A stretch of DNA of 64,000 nucleotides from JACRLW01 sp050181465 (GTDB lineage: Bacteria > Planctomycetota > UBA1135 > UBA2386): assembly GCA_050181465.1 (NCBI GenBank), contig JBFXDD010000014.1, positions 49,916-113,915 on the forward strand, read 5' to 3'. The notes under the pieces were generated by a model. That model ran no database searches. It was not told the DNA's origin and saw nothing but the letters and a program-made list of their open reading frames with translations. Numbering within the stretch: position 1 is the stretch's first letter; each line of letters starts with the position of its first letter. Made by a program: the position numbers and the translations under genes. Of this stretch, positions 8,534 to 17,313 are shown in pieces.

Positions 8534-9049
8534 TCAGGACACCCTGACCAGGGCCTCGACCGTCGTCGGCGCCAGCCGCGCCCGCCCGCCGAGGAAACCG
8601 AGTTCGACGATGAAGTAGCAGCCGACCACCTTTGCGCCCAGGCCGCCGACCAACACCGAGGCGGCCTTGGCCGTCCCGCCGGTGGCGAGAAGGTCGTCGA
8701 CGATCGCGACCCGCTGCCCGGGGAGCACGCCGTCCTCATGGATCTCGAGGGTGTCCTTGCCGTACTCGAGGTCGTACTCCACGGACCGCGTCTTCCACGG
8801 CAGCTTGCGCGGCTTGCGGACCGGGGTGAAGCCGACCCCCAGTTCGATCGCGGCAGGCACGCCGAACAGGAAGCCGCGCGACTCGATGCCGACCACGCGC
8901 TCGACTTTCGCATCGGCCATCCGCTCGGCCAGGAGCTGCACGGAGCGGCGCAGTGCCGTCGGATCCGCGAGTAGAGGTGAGATGTCCTTGAAGACGATTC
9001 CCGGCTTCGGGAAGTCGGGCACGTCGCGTAGGTAGGTCGAGAGGTCCAT
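8534..9049 (-). CDS. apt: Adenine phosphoribosyltransferase
   Basis: 171 residues, the normal length for Apt, which makes AMP from adenine and PRPP in purine salvage. The start M-D-L-S-T-Y-L-R-D-V-P-D-F-P-K-P-G is the usual Apt N terminus, and F-K-D-I-S-P-L follows at 20-26. G-I-E-S-R-G-F at 54-60 and the PRPP-binding loop V-A-I-V-D-D-L-L-A-T-G-G-T at 114-126 are intact. The gene is single and divergent from the PHP protein gene, with 75 bases between the start codons. Confidence 0.95.
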   Translation of the reverse strand: MDLSTYLRDVPDFPKPGIVFKDISPLLADPTALRRSVQLLAERMADAKVERVVGIESRGFLFGVPAAIELGVGFTPVRKPRKLPWKTRSVEYDLEYGKDTLEIHEDGVLPGQRVAIVDDLLATGGTAKAASVLVGGLGAKVVGCYFIVELGFLGGRARLAPTTVEALVRVS

Positions 9050-9124
9050 GAGAAACTCGATCGGCGAGATCTTGCCGCAGGGTTGATCGAGACTCGATCG
9101 AAAACACGGCAGCTTCGACCGACG

Positions 9125-11164
9125 ATGTCCGCCATGCGATTCCGTGCCTTCGGTTCTCTCCCTCTCGTGCTCATCGCGACGGCGACGCTCGCATCGGCCT
9201 CGGCCGTCGCGCAAGAACCAGTCGCGGCAAAGCGGTGGTGGAAGGGCAACCTCCACACGCACTCGCTCTGGAGCGACGGCGACGACTTCCCGGAGCAGAT
9301 CGCGCACTGGTACCACGAGCACGGCTATCACTTCCTCGCGTTCACCGAACACAACGTCCTCGCGACTACCGAGCGTTGGATGAAGGTGGACGACATCGTG
9401 CGGCGTGGTGGGCGCACTGCGCTGTCGGCCTATCGCGATCGCTTCGGTCAGGAATGGGTCGAGACCCGCACGGATGGGGAAGGCAAGCTCGAGGTCCGCT
9501 TGAAGCGGCTGGACGAGTTCCGCGGCAAGTTCGAAGACTCCGGACGCTTCCTGCTCATCCAGGCCGAAGAGATCACCGATGGCTTCGGTGATCGACCGGT
9601 GCATGTGAATGCGACGAATCTCGATGCCTTGGTGAAGCCGCGCAAAGGGACCTCCGTGCGGCGAGTGATGGACCGCAACCTGAGAGCGGCACTCGATCGC
9701 CAAGTCCCCGGGGAACGTCCGGTGATCGCGCATCTCAACCATCCGAACTTCCGTTTCGGCGTCACCGCCGAGGACCTGGCTGCGGTTCTGGTCGACCAGT
9801 TCTTCGAGGTCTACAACGGGCACCCAGGTTCGGTGCAAAAGGGCGATGCTCTGCACGCGGACCTGGAGAAGCTCTGGGACATCGCGTGCGCGCTACGGAT
9901 CGATCGCTACGGCGCGCCGCCGCCGCTCGGTCTCGGAACCGACGACAGCCACAACTATCACGTGCAGTTGATGCGGAACTCCAACTCGGGTCGCGGTTGG
10001 GTGATGGTGCGCGCAGCCGAGCTGTCGCCGAGCGCGATCGGCGATGCGATGCAGCGCGGCGACTTCTATGCATCCAGCGGCGTGACGCTGCGCGACGTCG
10101 ACTTCGACGACGGCGTGCTGGAAGTCGAAGTCGAGCCGGTCGCCGGTGAGCACTACACGATCGAGTTCCTGGGCACCAAGTCGAACTTCGACGATCGTGC
10201 AGACCCCGTTCGCGACGAGAAGGGCGCAGTGGTCGCGGCGACTTGGCGTTACTCAGCGGACATCGGCGAATCGCTTCACCGCGTCGACGGGACCCGGGCT
10301 CGATATCGACTGCGTGGCGACGAGCTGTATGTGCGCGCGCTCATCACGTCGTCGGCTGCGCACGACAATCCTTCGTTCGAAGGCGAACGCAAGCAGGCGT
10401 GGACGCAACCGGTCGGCTGGCGCTTTCGCGTGGGCGAGCATCGACAGCCCGGCGCAGACGGCGCGGAAGCGCGTGATTGGCCTGCGGAGGTCGTGCTTGC
10501 CGGCGACTACTCGGTCCCGCTCTCGGGAATGGCGGTGACCGCCGATGGATCGATTCTCTGGGCGTTCGGCGAGGAGATCGTTCGCAGCGACTCAACCGGA
10601 AAGGTGTTGTCCAGCGCGAGGCTCACCGGGCCGATCCTCGACCTTGCCGTCCACCGTTCGGAGGCCTTCGCGCTGGTGGAGAGCGGTGAGCGTCCGAGCC
10701 TGATTCGATTCGCCCCGACGGACTTGGCAGTGAGCGGTACGGTGGCTCTGCCCGCGGCTGTCCACGCTGCGCGCGCACTGACGGTGAGTGCTGGACGACT
10801 CGTGCTGTCGACCTACGACGCCGAGCGCGCGGAGCCACTCGAGCTATGGTTCCTCGATCGCGACGGCGAGGCCACGCGGGCGGCCGGACTCTCCGCGGCG
10901 TCGGCGATCCCACCGCAATCCTTGTGCTTCGCCGACATGCGCTTCTGGGTAGTCGGCGCGGGCGAATCGCCGCAGCTCCTCGCGACCGATGCTCGATTTG
11001 GTCCGTTCGCGACCACGGCGATCCGCGGGTCGGAGCTCGTCGATCTGCCGGCCGGGCTCCTCCTGGTGGGGACGTCGGCGAGAACTCAGACGGGCCGATT
11101 CGCCGCCAGCGCCTGGGTTGCCGAGCCCGGTCTCGATGGTGGGCTCCGGAAACGCGAGGGCTGA
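9125..11164 (+). CDS. Exported PHP-domain metallohydrolase
   Basis: 679 residues from ATG 9125; an ATG at 9134 is also possible. A signal peptide covers about 1-30 (ends V-A-Q). A PHP-type metal-binding domain starts at once: G-N-L-H-T-H-S-L-W-S-D-G at 41-52 (H44, H46, D51) and F-T-E-H-N at 73-77. Further ligand candidates are H-L-N-H-P-N and G-T-D-D-S-H. The C-terminal half (from about 460) looks beta-rich with propeller-like strands and is unassigned. PHP domains hydrolyse phosphoesters; substrate unknown. It is followed closely by two more exported proteins on the same strand (gaps 46 and 33 bases), suggesting one transcription unit. Confidence 0.75.
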   Translation: MSAMRFRAFGSLPLVLIATATLASASAVAQEPVAAKRWWKGNLHTHSLWSDGDDFPEQIAHWYHEHGYHFLAFTEHNVLATTERWMKVDDIVRRGGRTALSAYRDRFGQEWVETRTDGEGKLEVRLKRLDEFRGKFEDSGRFLLIQAEEITDGFGDRPVHVNATNLDALVKPRKGTSVRRVMDRNLRAALDRQVPGERPVIAHLNHPNFRFGVTAEDLAAVLVDQFFEVYNGHPGSVQKGDALHADLEKLWDIACALRIDRYGAPPPLGLGTDDSHNYHVQLMRNSNSGRGWVMVRAAELSPSAIGDAMQRGDFYASSGVTLRDVDFDDGVLEVEVEPVAGEHYTIEFLGTKSNFDDRADPVRDEKGAVVAATWRYSADIGESLHRVDGTRARYRLRGDELYVRALITSSAAHDNPSFEGERKQAWTQPVGWRFRVGEHRQPGADGAEARDWPAEVVLAGDYSVPLSGMAVTADGSILWAFGEEIVRSDSTGKVLSSARLTGPILDLAVHRSEAFALVESGERPSLIRFAPTDLAVSGTVALPAAVHAARALTVSAGRLVLSTYDAERAEPLELWFLDRDGEATRAAGLSAASAIPPQSLCFADMRFWVVGAGESPQLLATDARFGPFATTAIRGSELVDLPAGLLLVGTSARTQTGRFAASAWVAEPGLDGGLRKREG

Positions 11165-11210
11165 CCTTCGCGCGCGCTCGTGCGATGATGCCATCGTCCA
11201 GGTGCCGCGC

Positions 11211-12107
11211 ATGAGCCAGATCCTCCGCTTCATCCTTCTCGTTCTCGCTCCCGCCGTCGTGGTGGTCGGTCTCAGCGCGCAGGAGAAACTGCGCAAGGAA
11301 CCCGAGCCCTTCCTCGTGCCGATTCCCGAGCGGTTGGAGCGTGCCACGGAGAAGGATGAGAACGGCGTATTGCAGTGGGCCAAGTTCGAGGCGCCCGAGT
11401 GTGTGAACTGCAAGGGCACGAAGAAGATGACTTGTCGTCACTGCGAACGGATGGATGACGGTGCCTGCCCGGATTGCCCCGAATGCCATAACACGCGCGA
11501 GGCGACCTGCCGCGTTTGCGCCGGCGAAGGCAAGATGCCCGACATCCTCGAGCGCGCGCCGTGTCCGACCTGCGCCGGCGCGGCTCTCACCCGCTGCTCG
11601 ATGTGCGGCGGCATGGGCGTGATGTCGATCGCCGGGGACGGTGACAACAAGTCGAAGTGCGTCTCGTGCAAGGGCAAGGGCGGTTACCCCTGCGGGACCT
11701 GTGCGGGCAAGCGATGGGTTCCCACGCCGAAGATGAAGCCGTCCTTCGCCGATGGAAAGCTCGCGGACTACAAGAAGCTCGCCGACGCGCTGGAGAAGGT
11801 CAGCGCCGCGCTCGGTTCGTTCGAATCGACGGGTGACGGTCGCAAGGACATGAAGGCGATGGCGAAGGTCCTGGCTCCCGGCCTCAAGCAGTTCCCCGCG
11901 TTCGCGGGCGTGCAGAAACACTTCGAGGCCGAGAAGAAGGGCGAATCGAACGGCTCCGTGTTCACGAAGTACGCCGACACGGTTCGTGAGCACACGGCCT
12001 TCGTGAAGCAGCAGCTCGACTACTACATCAAGCACCAACGGCGGGTGCTCGAGCTTGCGATCGCACGCGCCGAGGCCAACGCCGAAGCCGGTGACGGCAA
12101 GAAGTGA
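11211..12107 (+). CDS. Exported protein with eight CxxC motifs (DnaJ-like zinc-finger region)
   Basis: 298 residues. Residues 1-24 form a signal peptide (ends L-S-A-Q). Eight CxxC pairs occur at C64/67, 75/78, 86/89, 100/103, 118/121, 129/132, 150/153 and 161/164, plus C92. Several have the C-x-x-C-x-G-x-G form of the DnaJ cysteine-rich domain (C-A-G-E-G, C-G-G-M-G, C-K-G-K-G). DnaJ itself has four such pairs binding two zinc ions, so this would have twice as many. There is no J domain. The C-terminal 120 residues are lysine-rich and probably helical. It sits between the PHP protein and the triple trypsin-domain protein. A role in redox or protein folding outside the cytoplasm is inference. 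Confidence 0.65.
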   Translation: MSQILRFILLVLAPAVVVVGLSAQEKLRKEPEPFLVPIPERLERATEKDENGVLQWAKFEAPECVNCKGTKKMTCRHCERMDDGACPDCPECHNTREATCRVCAGEGKMPDILERAPCPTCAGAALTRCSMCGGMGVMSIAGDGDNKSKCVSCKGKGGYPCGTCAGKRWVPTPKMKPSFADGKLADYKKLADALEKVSAALGSFESTGDGRKDMKAMAKVLAPGLKQFPAFAGVQKHFEAEKKGESNGSVFTKYADTVREHTAFVKQQLDYYIKHQRRVLELAIARAEANAEAGDGKK

Positions 12108-12140
12108 CGCAGAACCGGCGGCGCACTACGGTCGCCGCCG

Positions 12141-14987
12141 ATGGACCTCATGAAGCGAACCTCATTTGCGACGGCGATCTTCGCCGTCGGGCTGGCAGCC
12201 TCTCCATCGATTGCGCAGGCGCCGTTCAATCGTTCTCTCCTCCGTGCGGTCGACGATCCGATCGAATGGGCCGGGGGGCCGCTGGCGACCGCAGCGGAGC
12301 GCGCGCGAGCTTCGGTCGTGCATGTGTTCGTCGAAGTCCAGGCGAAGACCAAGTTCCGGATCGAGCGACCAGGCAGCGGTGTCGTGGTCGCTCCGGGCCT
12401 GGTCGTCACATGTAGCAACCTGGTTGCCGAGGCGATCAAGGCACCCGACAAACGGCTGTTCGTGACGACTTCGCTCGCGGCGGCGTCGCCGCTTCCTGCA
12501 ACCGTAATCGCCACGGACGAGAAGTTGGGCGTGGCTCTTCTCGAAGTTGTTACCGGCGAGGACGCCGCCGCGCTTGTTCCGCTCCGCATGGCTTCGGCAC
12601 CGCGCTTTGGCGAGGACGCGCTCGTCTTCGGCTTCGGCGATGGCGAAGAGTTCACCGGCTTGGCGGGAGTGCTGTCCGCTTCCGGTGTCGACGTGCGAGT
12701 TGGCGATCGCGGCTACGCGGCCGACACGATCTTCCTCACCGATGGAGCGATCCAGCGGCGTAGCCACGGCGCGGCGTTGCTCGATCGCGAGGGGGCCTTG
12801 CTCGGTGTCTGTGTCGCCGACGCTGCGCGCGAGTTCAGCGCCGAGCCCACGATCGAAGAACTCCGTAGCCCCGGCTTCGGGTTTGCGGTTCGGGCATCGG
12901 CGTGGATCGCGGCCTTTCCGCGATTGCGCGAGGTCGGCGAGGTGCGCGCGCCGTTGATACGCGAGGAATTGCGGGCCGCGAGTGCGGCGGTCGTGACCGT
13001 GATGAGTGCCGATGCGGCGGCGCTCGCGAGCGACGATCCCTACGGGCGTCGCCGCCGTGCGCATGCCGGCAGTGGTGTCGTGGTCGATGCGAGCGGGCTG
13101 GTGCTGACGAACCGTCACCTGGTCGCCGGCGTCGCCGCCGTGCGCGTGCTCGATGCCGACGGAGTGGCTCATCCCGCGGAGATCGTCCATGACGATCAGG
13201 CTTCGAACACCGCGGTGTTGCGCATCTCGACCAAGGGCCGCGCCTGGCCGGCGATCGCGGCTGCGGCGCGGACATCGGTGCTCGCGCCGGGGGATCGGGT
13301 GTTCGCGATCGGACGGCCGGGGCCGTCCGGGCCGCTGTTCTCGGCAGGTGTTCTGTCCGCGATCCGCGGCCGACACGTTCAGTTCGATGCGAGCGCGGGC
13401 AACGAGAACGGCGGTGGTGCGCTCGTGAACGCACAAGGTGAGCTGATCGCGATCCTCGATGGCGGCGCGGTCGATCGAATCGAGGTCGCCTTCGCGATGC
13501 GGGGCGATCGGACCAAGTTGGAGACCGGCCTCAATCGCGCTCTGGGGATCGAGCGGGTGCTGCAGATCCACGAGTCGTCGCTGCGGTCGGTCATCGATGC
13601 GCTCGGGCGCGGCAAGGGCAGCCGAAGCGAAGGTGTCGGCGAGGTGGTCGAGCGCGTGGGGATCGCGATGCTCGACGTCTACGCGGAGGTCACGACTGCG
13701 GTCGCCGACGTCGAGGACAATCCCTTCGCAACCGCGGAACCGAAGTCGAGTCTGACCGGCCAGGGCTCGGGAGTGGTCATCGACGGGAGTGGTCTGGCGA
13801 TCACCAACTGGCACGTCGTCGACGATGCCACCGCGCCCGACGGCTCGACGTTGCCGGATCACGCGATCCGAGTTCGTCGTCGCGACGGACGGATCTTCCG
13901 CACGAGGGTCCTGAGCATCTCACGCGAAGAGGACCTCGCACTCTTGCAACTCGAGCTCGAGCCGGGCGAAGCGATTCCGAGTGTCGCGATCGGTTCGTCG
14001 GCGGTCCTGCGGCCGGGTGATCGAACGATCGCGATCGGCAATCCGCATGGGCAGGCGAACACCGTCACGGTCGGTGTCGTGACGGCGAAGAATCAATCGA
14101 TCAAGGTTCGCGGTCGGTGGGCGAAGCTCCCGCACCTGTTGGGGACCGACGCCGCGATCAATCCCGGTAACAGTGGTGGTGCGCTGCTCGATGAGCGCGG
14201 ACGCCTGATCGGGATCAACAGTGCTGGGGGCAGTCTGCACGCGGTCACCGGGTATGCGATCGCGGTGGATCACGTCCTCGCCAAGCTCCATTCGGTGCTG
14301 CTGTCGCCGGAGAAGTTGCGGAGTGCCTATGCCGGGATTGCGGTGATCGATACGCCTACCGGTGTGGAGGTCGCGATGATCGATGCCTCCGGCCCGGCGG
14401 CGCAGGTCGACTTGGCGAAGGGTGACCGTGTGATCGACGTGCGTGGACGCACGCTTCGCGCCTCGGTCGATTGGGCGTTGGCGCTCACTTCGGAACCCCA
14501 GACGGAGCCGCTCTCGATTCAGTTGGAGCGCGGTGGCTCTCGGCGTTCCGTCCAGTGGACGCCGTGGAGTGCTCTGCAATGGTCGCTGGTGCGGCAGAGT
14601 GGTGCGCTCTTGCGTGAGATCGACCACGCCGACGCGGGTGAGCGCATCACGCGCGCCGTGCGCGCCTTCGTTCGCGCGTCACGAGGCGATCCGAACGCTG
14701 AGCCGAGCGAGATTCCGGAATCGCTGCTAGAGGTCGTCGCGCGCATCGACTCGCGTTCGGTGGACACTCCTGTCCTCCAGGCGGGCGACCTGATCCTCGC
14801 GGCGCGTCGCGTCGAAGCCACACCGGCCGGCGACATCACGCACCTGGAGCTGATCACTTCGTCGGCCGTCCTGAACCGCTACATCCACGATCACGCGTCC
14901 TATGAGGGCACCGATCTCGAGTTCTGGATCGCCCGCGGCGACGAAGTCGTGCTGCTCGCCGTGCCGGTGCGTCGGTTGATTCTGTGA
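12141..14987 (+). CDS. Exported protein with three tandem trypsin-like domains and a C-terminal PDZ-like region
   Basis: 948 residues with a signal peptide at 1-26. Three HtrA-type protease domains follow one another. In the third the triad is complete: H558 (T-N-W-H-V-V), D598 (E-E-D-L-A-L-L) and S678 (N-P-G-N-S-G-G). In the second the histidine remains (H326, T-N-R-H-L-V), but the aspartate position is N356 and the serine position is G424 (E-N-G-G-G-A-L). In the first the corresponding residues are N93, a glycine, and H209 (R-S-H-G-A-A-L), so all three are lost. A PDZ-like segment follows at about 725-800 (D-L-A-K-G-D-R-V-I-D-V-R-G), and a second may lie near the end. Likely a periplasmic quality-control or processing protease with two pseudoprotease modules. 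Confidence 0.82.
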   Translation: MDLMKRTSFATAIFAVGLAASPSIAQAPFNRSLLRAVDDPIEWAGGPLATAAERARASVVHVFVEVQAKTKFRIERPGSGVVVAPGLVVTCSNLVAEAIKAPDKRLFVTTSLAAASPLPATVIATDEKLGVALLEVVTGEDAAALVPLRMASAPRFGEDALVFGFGDGEEFTGLAGVLSASGVDVRVGDRGYAADTIFLTDGAIQRRSHGAALLDREGALLGVCVADAAREFSAEPTIEELRSPGFGFAVRASAWIAAFPRLREVGEVRAPLIREELRAASAAVVTVMSADAAALASDDPYGRRRRAHAGSGVVVDASGLVLTNRHLVAGVAAVRVLDADGVAHPAEIVHDDQASNTAVLRISTKGRAWPAIAAAARTSVLAPGDRVFAIGRPGPSGPLFSAGVLSAIRGRHVQFDASAGNENGGGALVNAQGELIAILDGGAVDRIEVAFAMRGDRTKLETGLNRALGIERVLQIHESSLRSVIDALGRGKGSRSEGVGEVVERVGIAMLDVYAEVTTAVADVEDNPFATAEPKSSLTGQGSGVVIDGSGLAITNWHVVDDATAPDGSTLPDHAIRVRRRDGRIFRTRVLSISREEDLALLQLELEPGEAIPSVAIGSSAVLRPGDRTIAIGNPHGQANTVTVGVVTAKNQSIKVRGRWAKLPHLLGTDAAINPGNSGGALLDERGRLIGINSAGGSLHAVTGYAIAVDHVLAKLHSVLLSPEKLRSAYAGIAVIDTPTGVEVAMIDASGPAAQVDLAKGDRVIDVRGRTLRASVDWALALTSEPQTEPLSIQLERGGSRRSVQWTPWSALQWSLVRQSGALLREIDHADAGERITRAVRAFVRASRGDPNAEPSEIPESLLEVVARIDSRSVDTPVLQAGDLILAARRVEATPAGDITHLELITSSAVLNRYIHDHASYEGTDLEFWIARGDEVVLLAVPVRRLIL

Positions 14988-15031
14988 CGGTGAACCTCGG
15001 TGCGACCTCGCCTCGGTTCGGGGTTGCCTGA

Positions 15032-17284
15032 TCACTTCGTCGAGAAGCTCGCCGACAGAGTGCGCGCGGCACCGTCGACCTCCCAGCTCCACGTGGCGTT
15101 GAGCTTGCCGCGCGGGAGCGGATCGAAGGGGTAGAAGGTCACCATGCCGGGCGCGGTCGAGCGACGGATCGTGCCGGAGTCCAGGAGGACGGCGCCCTCG
15201 ACCTTCTCGCCCTTGGCATCCGTCAGCACGCAGCGATAGCTGGTGGGATCGCCTTGGACGGCGCTGCCGAAGTGGATCGTCATCGGGAAGCCGACCACCT
15301 TCCGGCCGCCCTTGCCGTGCTTCTCGAGCAGCGACTCCAACTCGGGGCCGATCGATGCGACTTCGACCTCGTCCGGAATGCCGGTCGCGTCCTTCCACGG
15401 GAAGCAGAGATAGCCGGCACCGCGCGACAAGGGCTGCCCGAGTCCGGCCGCGGTGTTGATGACCAGGATGTCACCCTGTGTGTAGATGCCGACGCTGCGT
15501 TGGAAGTCGTGCACCAGCAGGTCGCGATAACCGGGGATCGACAGCCAGCGCTCGAACATCTTCTTGGCATCGCCGAGCTTGGCGTTGACCTCGACCACAG
15601 CCATCTGCGCGAACATGCTCCCCAGATGACTCCCGCCGAAGTCGATCTTCTGGCGATGCTCGGCGGCCGGACCGCGCTCTGGTTTGTTGTTCGCCAGGTA
15701 CTCGGCGTGCTCTCGGCAGCGTGCGGAGAGTTGGGACGACCACGTGACTGGTGCGGCCTTGCTGGCTGCGCGCGCTTCGTTGAGGGCCGCGAGCCACTTC
15801 TCCACTCCCTTGCTGATCGCCGAGAGTGGCGGCGTGTTGTTGCGGATCGCTGCCAGCGCCGGGGTTGCCTCCGTCCAGAAGTCCTCCCACTCGCGGTCGA
15901 GCTGAGCGACCGACACACCGGCCTCCTTCTCGAACTTCTCCGCGAACTCGAGCGGCAGCTTCTTCTTCGCCTGAGTCTGTTCCAGGCCGAGCAGGTCGAA
16001 CTTGCGCAACAACTCGGGATCACGACGCATCACGTAGTCGCAGAACGACCAGGCCTTGATGCGCTGCTCATTGGAGAAGTTCGCCGCGTCGCAATACGGC
16101 AGGTCGAGCGCGGGAACGCCGCCGCTCATCTTCCACGCCATCTCCAGCGCGAGGGTCTTCCAGACATCGAAGTCGGGCGACGTGTACTCGCGGTCTTCCT
16201 CCGTCGCGGTCGTGCCTTCCTGCTTCTTGAGGTCGACCGAGAACAGGCGGTTGTTGTTGAACATCATGCCGACGAAGGTGTGCCCGATGCCCTCTCGAAG
16301 ACCATCGCTCCCGAATCCGGCATAGGACTGAGCGACGTTCCTCACGCACGCATCGAACAAGGTCTGCGTGCTGCCGGTCGCGCCGACGACCATTCCCCCG
16401 ATGCCGCTGGTTGCGGTGTGCTCGAGCTTCCATTCGAGATCGGGGATCCGGTCGGCATGTGCGCGCAGGATCTGCTTGTAGGTGTCCTTGCCGGTGAAGT
16501 AGGCCCAATCACCGCCGACCTTCGCCTGCCAAGGGAAGGCCTTCGAGCACACGACCAGCGTTCGCTCGGCCCACACCAGGGCCTGCTTGAGGAACTCCTC
16601 CTGATCGGGATCTCCGCGCAGCGTGAAGTGTTCCGACTTCAGCGAGACGTACTCGACTTGCGCGCGATCGAGCGGAGGCGCCTTGCTGTCGGTCTTCTCG
16701 ATCGGGTAGTCCACGTGCGACTGTTCCTCGACGGCCTTCTCGATGGCCTTCGATCGTTCGAACAAGGTCTGTTCGAGCGACGTGCCGGTCACCCCGCCGA
16801 GGTCCTTGTGGTCCAGTGCCTTCTGTGCTTCGGCGTCCGACTTCACCCACCGCAGCACCATTCGGTAGTGATGCTCGCTGCGGTCCTTGCGGCCGGCCTT
16901 GTCCCAGACCTTCGCCTGGTTGCGATGGGCGCTCGCCAGGTCGCTCTTCAGCTTCTCGTAGGCACGGAACAAGGCGGTGCCGTCATTGCCGTTCCCGGTA
17001 TCCGTGATCGGATACTCGAACGTCGAGTCCGGCGCCCAGGATGCACCCACGCGCACATGTCCGATCGCCTTGCGCGCCGCGGCATTGTCGACGTCGTAGA
17101 GCTTGATGACCTGCATCCAGATCATCCGCGCTTGACGCGGAAAGCCCTTGTCGAACGCCGACTTCGCGAACTTGTTGAGACGATCGGCCTGCTTCTGGTT
17201 GAAGGCGGATTCGTCTTCCTGGGCGTGAGCGGCGACGCCGAGGGCGACGACGACCGCGGGGACGAGGAGTGCGTGCGAGTACAT
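15032..17284 (-). CDS. Exported CAP (SCP-like) domain protein with peptidase-like middle region
   Basis: 750 residues from ATG 17284; an in-frame start lies at 17317. A signal peptide ends in A-H-A-Q. The N-terminal third is helical and tetratricopeptide-like. The middle, with E-Y-V-S-L-K-S-E-H-F-T-L-R-G and G-L-R-E-G-I-G-H-T-F-V-G, looks like a gluzincin-type peptidase in which the first histidine of HExxH is not present, so it may be inactive. The CAP domain is near 505-650 (W-L-A-A-L-N-E-A-R, then R-C-R-E-H-A-E-Y-L-A-N-N). A beta-rich tail closes the protein. CAP domains occur in secreted proteins of diverse function. Its start is 29 bases after the argS stop, so it may be cotranscribed with argS. 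Confidence 0.65.
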   Translation of the reverse strand: MYSHALLVPAVVVALGVAAHAQEDESAFNQKQADRLNKFAKSAFDKGFPRQARMIWMQVIKLYDVDNAAARKAIGHVRVGASWAPDSTFEYPITDTGNGNDGTALFRAYEKLKSDLASAHRNQAKVWDKAGRKDRSEHHYRMVLRWVKSDAEAQKALDHKDLGGVTGTSLEQTLFERSKAIEKAVEEQSHVDYPIEKTDSKAPPLDRAQVEYVSLKSEHFTLRGDPDQEEFLKQALVWAERTLVVCSKAFPWQAKVGGDWAYFTGKDTYKQILRAHADRIPDLEWKLEHTATSGIGGMVVGATGSTQTLFDACVRNVAQSYAGFGSDGLREGIGHTFVGMMFNNNRLFSVDLKKQEGTTATEEDREYTSPDFDVWKTLALEMAWKMSGGVPALDLPYCDAANFSNEQRIKAWSFCDYVMRRDPELLRKFDLLGLEQTQAKKKLPLEFAEKFEKEAGVSVAQLDREWEDFWTEATPALAAIRNNTPPLSAISKGVEKWLAALNEARAASKAAPVTWSSQLSARCREHAEYLANNKPERGPAAEHRQKIDFGGSHLGSMFAQMAVVEVNAKLGDAKKMFERWLSIPGYRDLLVHDFQRSVGIYTQGDILVINTAAGLGQPLSRGAGYLCFPWKDATGIPDEVEVASIGPELESLLEKHGKGGRKVVGFPMTIHFGSAVQGDPTSYRCVLTDAKGEKVEGAVLLDSGTIRRSTAPGMVTFYPFDPLPRGKLNATWSWEVDGAARTLSASFSTK

Positions 17285-17313
17285 CACGGCGCCAGAATAG
17301 CGCCGCCGAGCGC

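Noticed and set aside
8519..8541. GTGTCC...GGACAC as the apt terminator
   Set aside because: Only six base pairs, long loop and no T-tract on the minus strand.
7943..8974. Long plus-strand open frame of 343 codons
   Set aside because: Its second half is antisense to apt, composition is shadow-like, and no ribosome-binding site or motif is seen.
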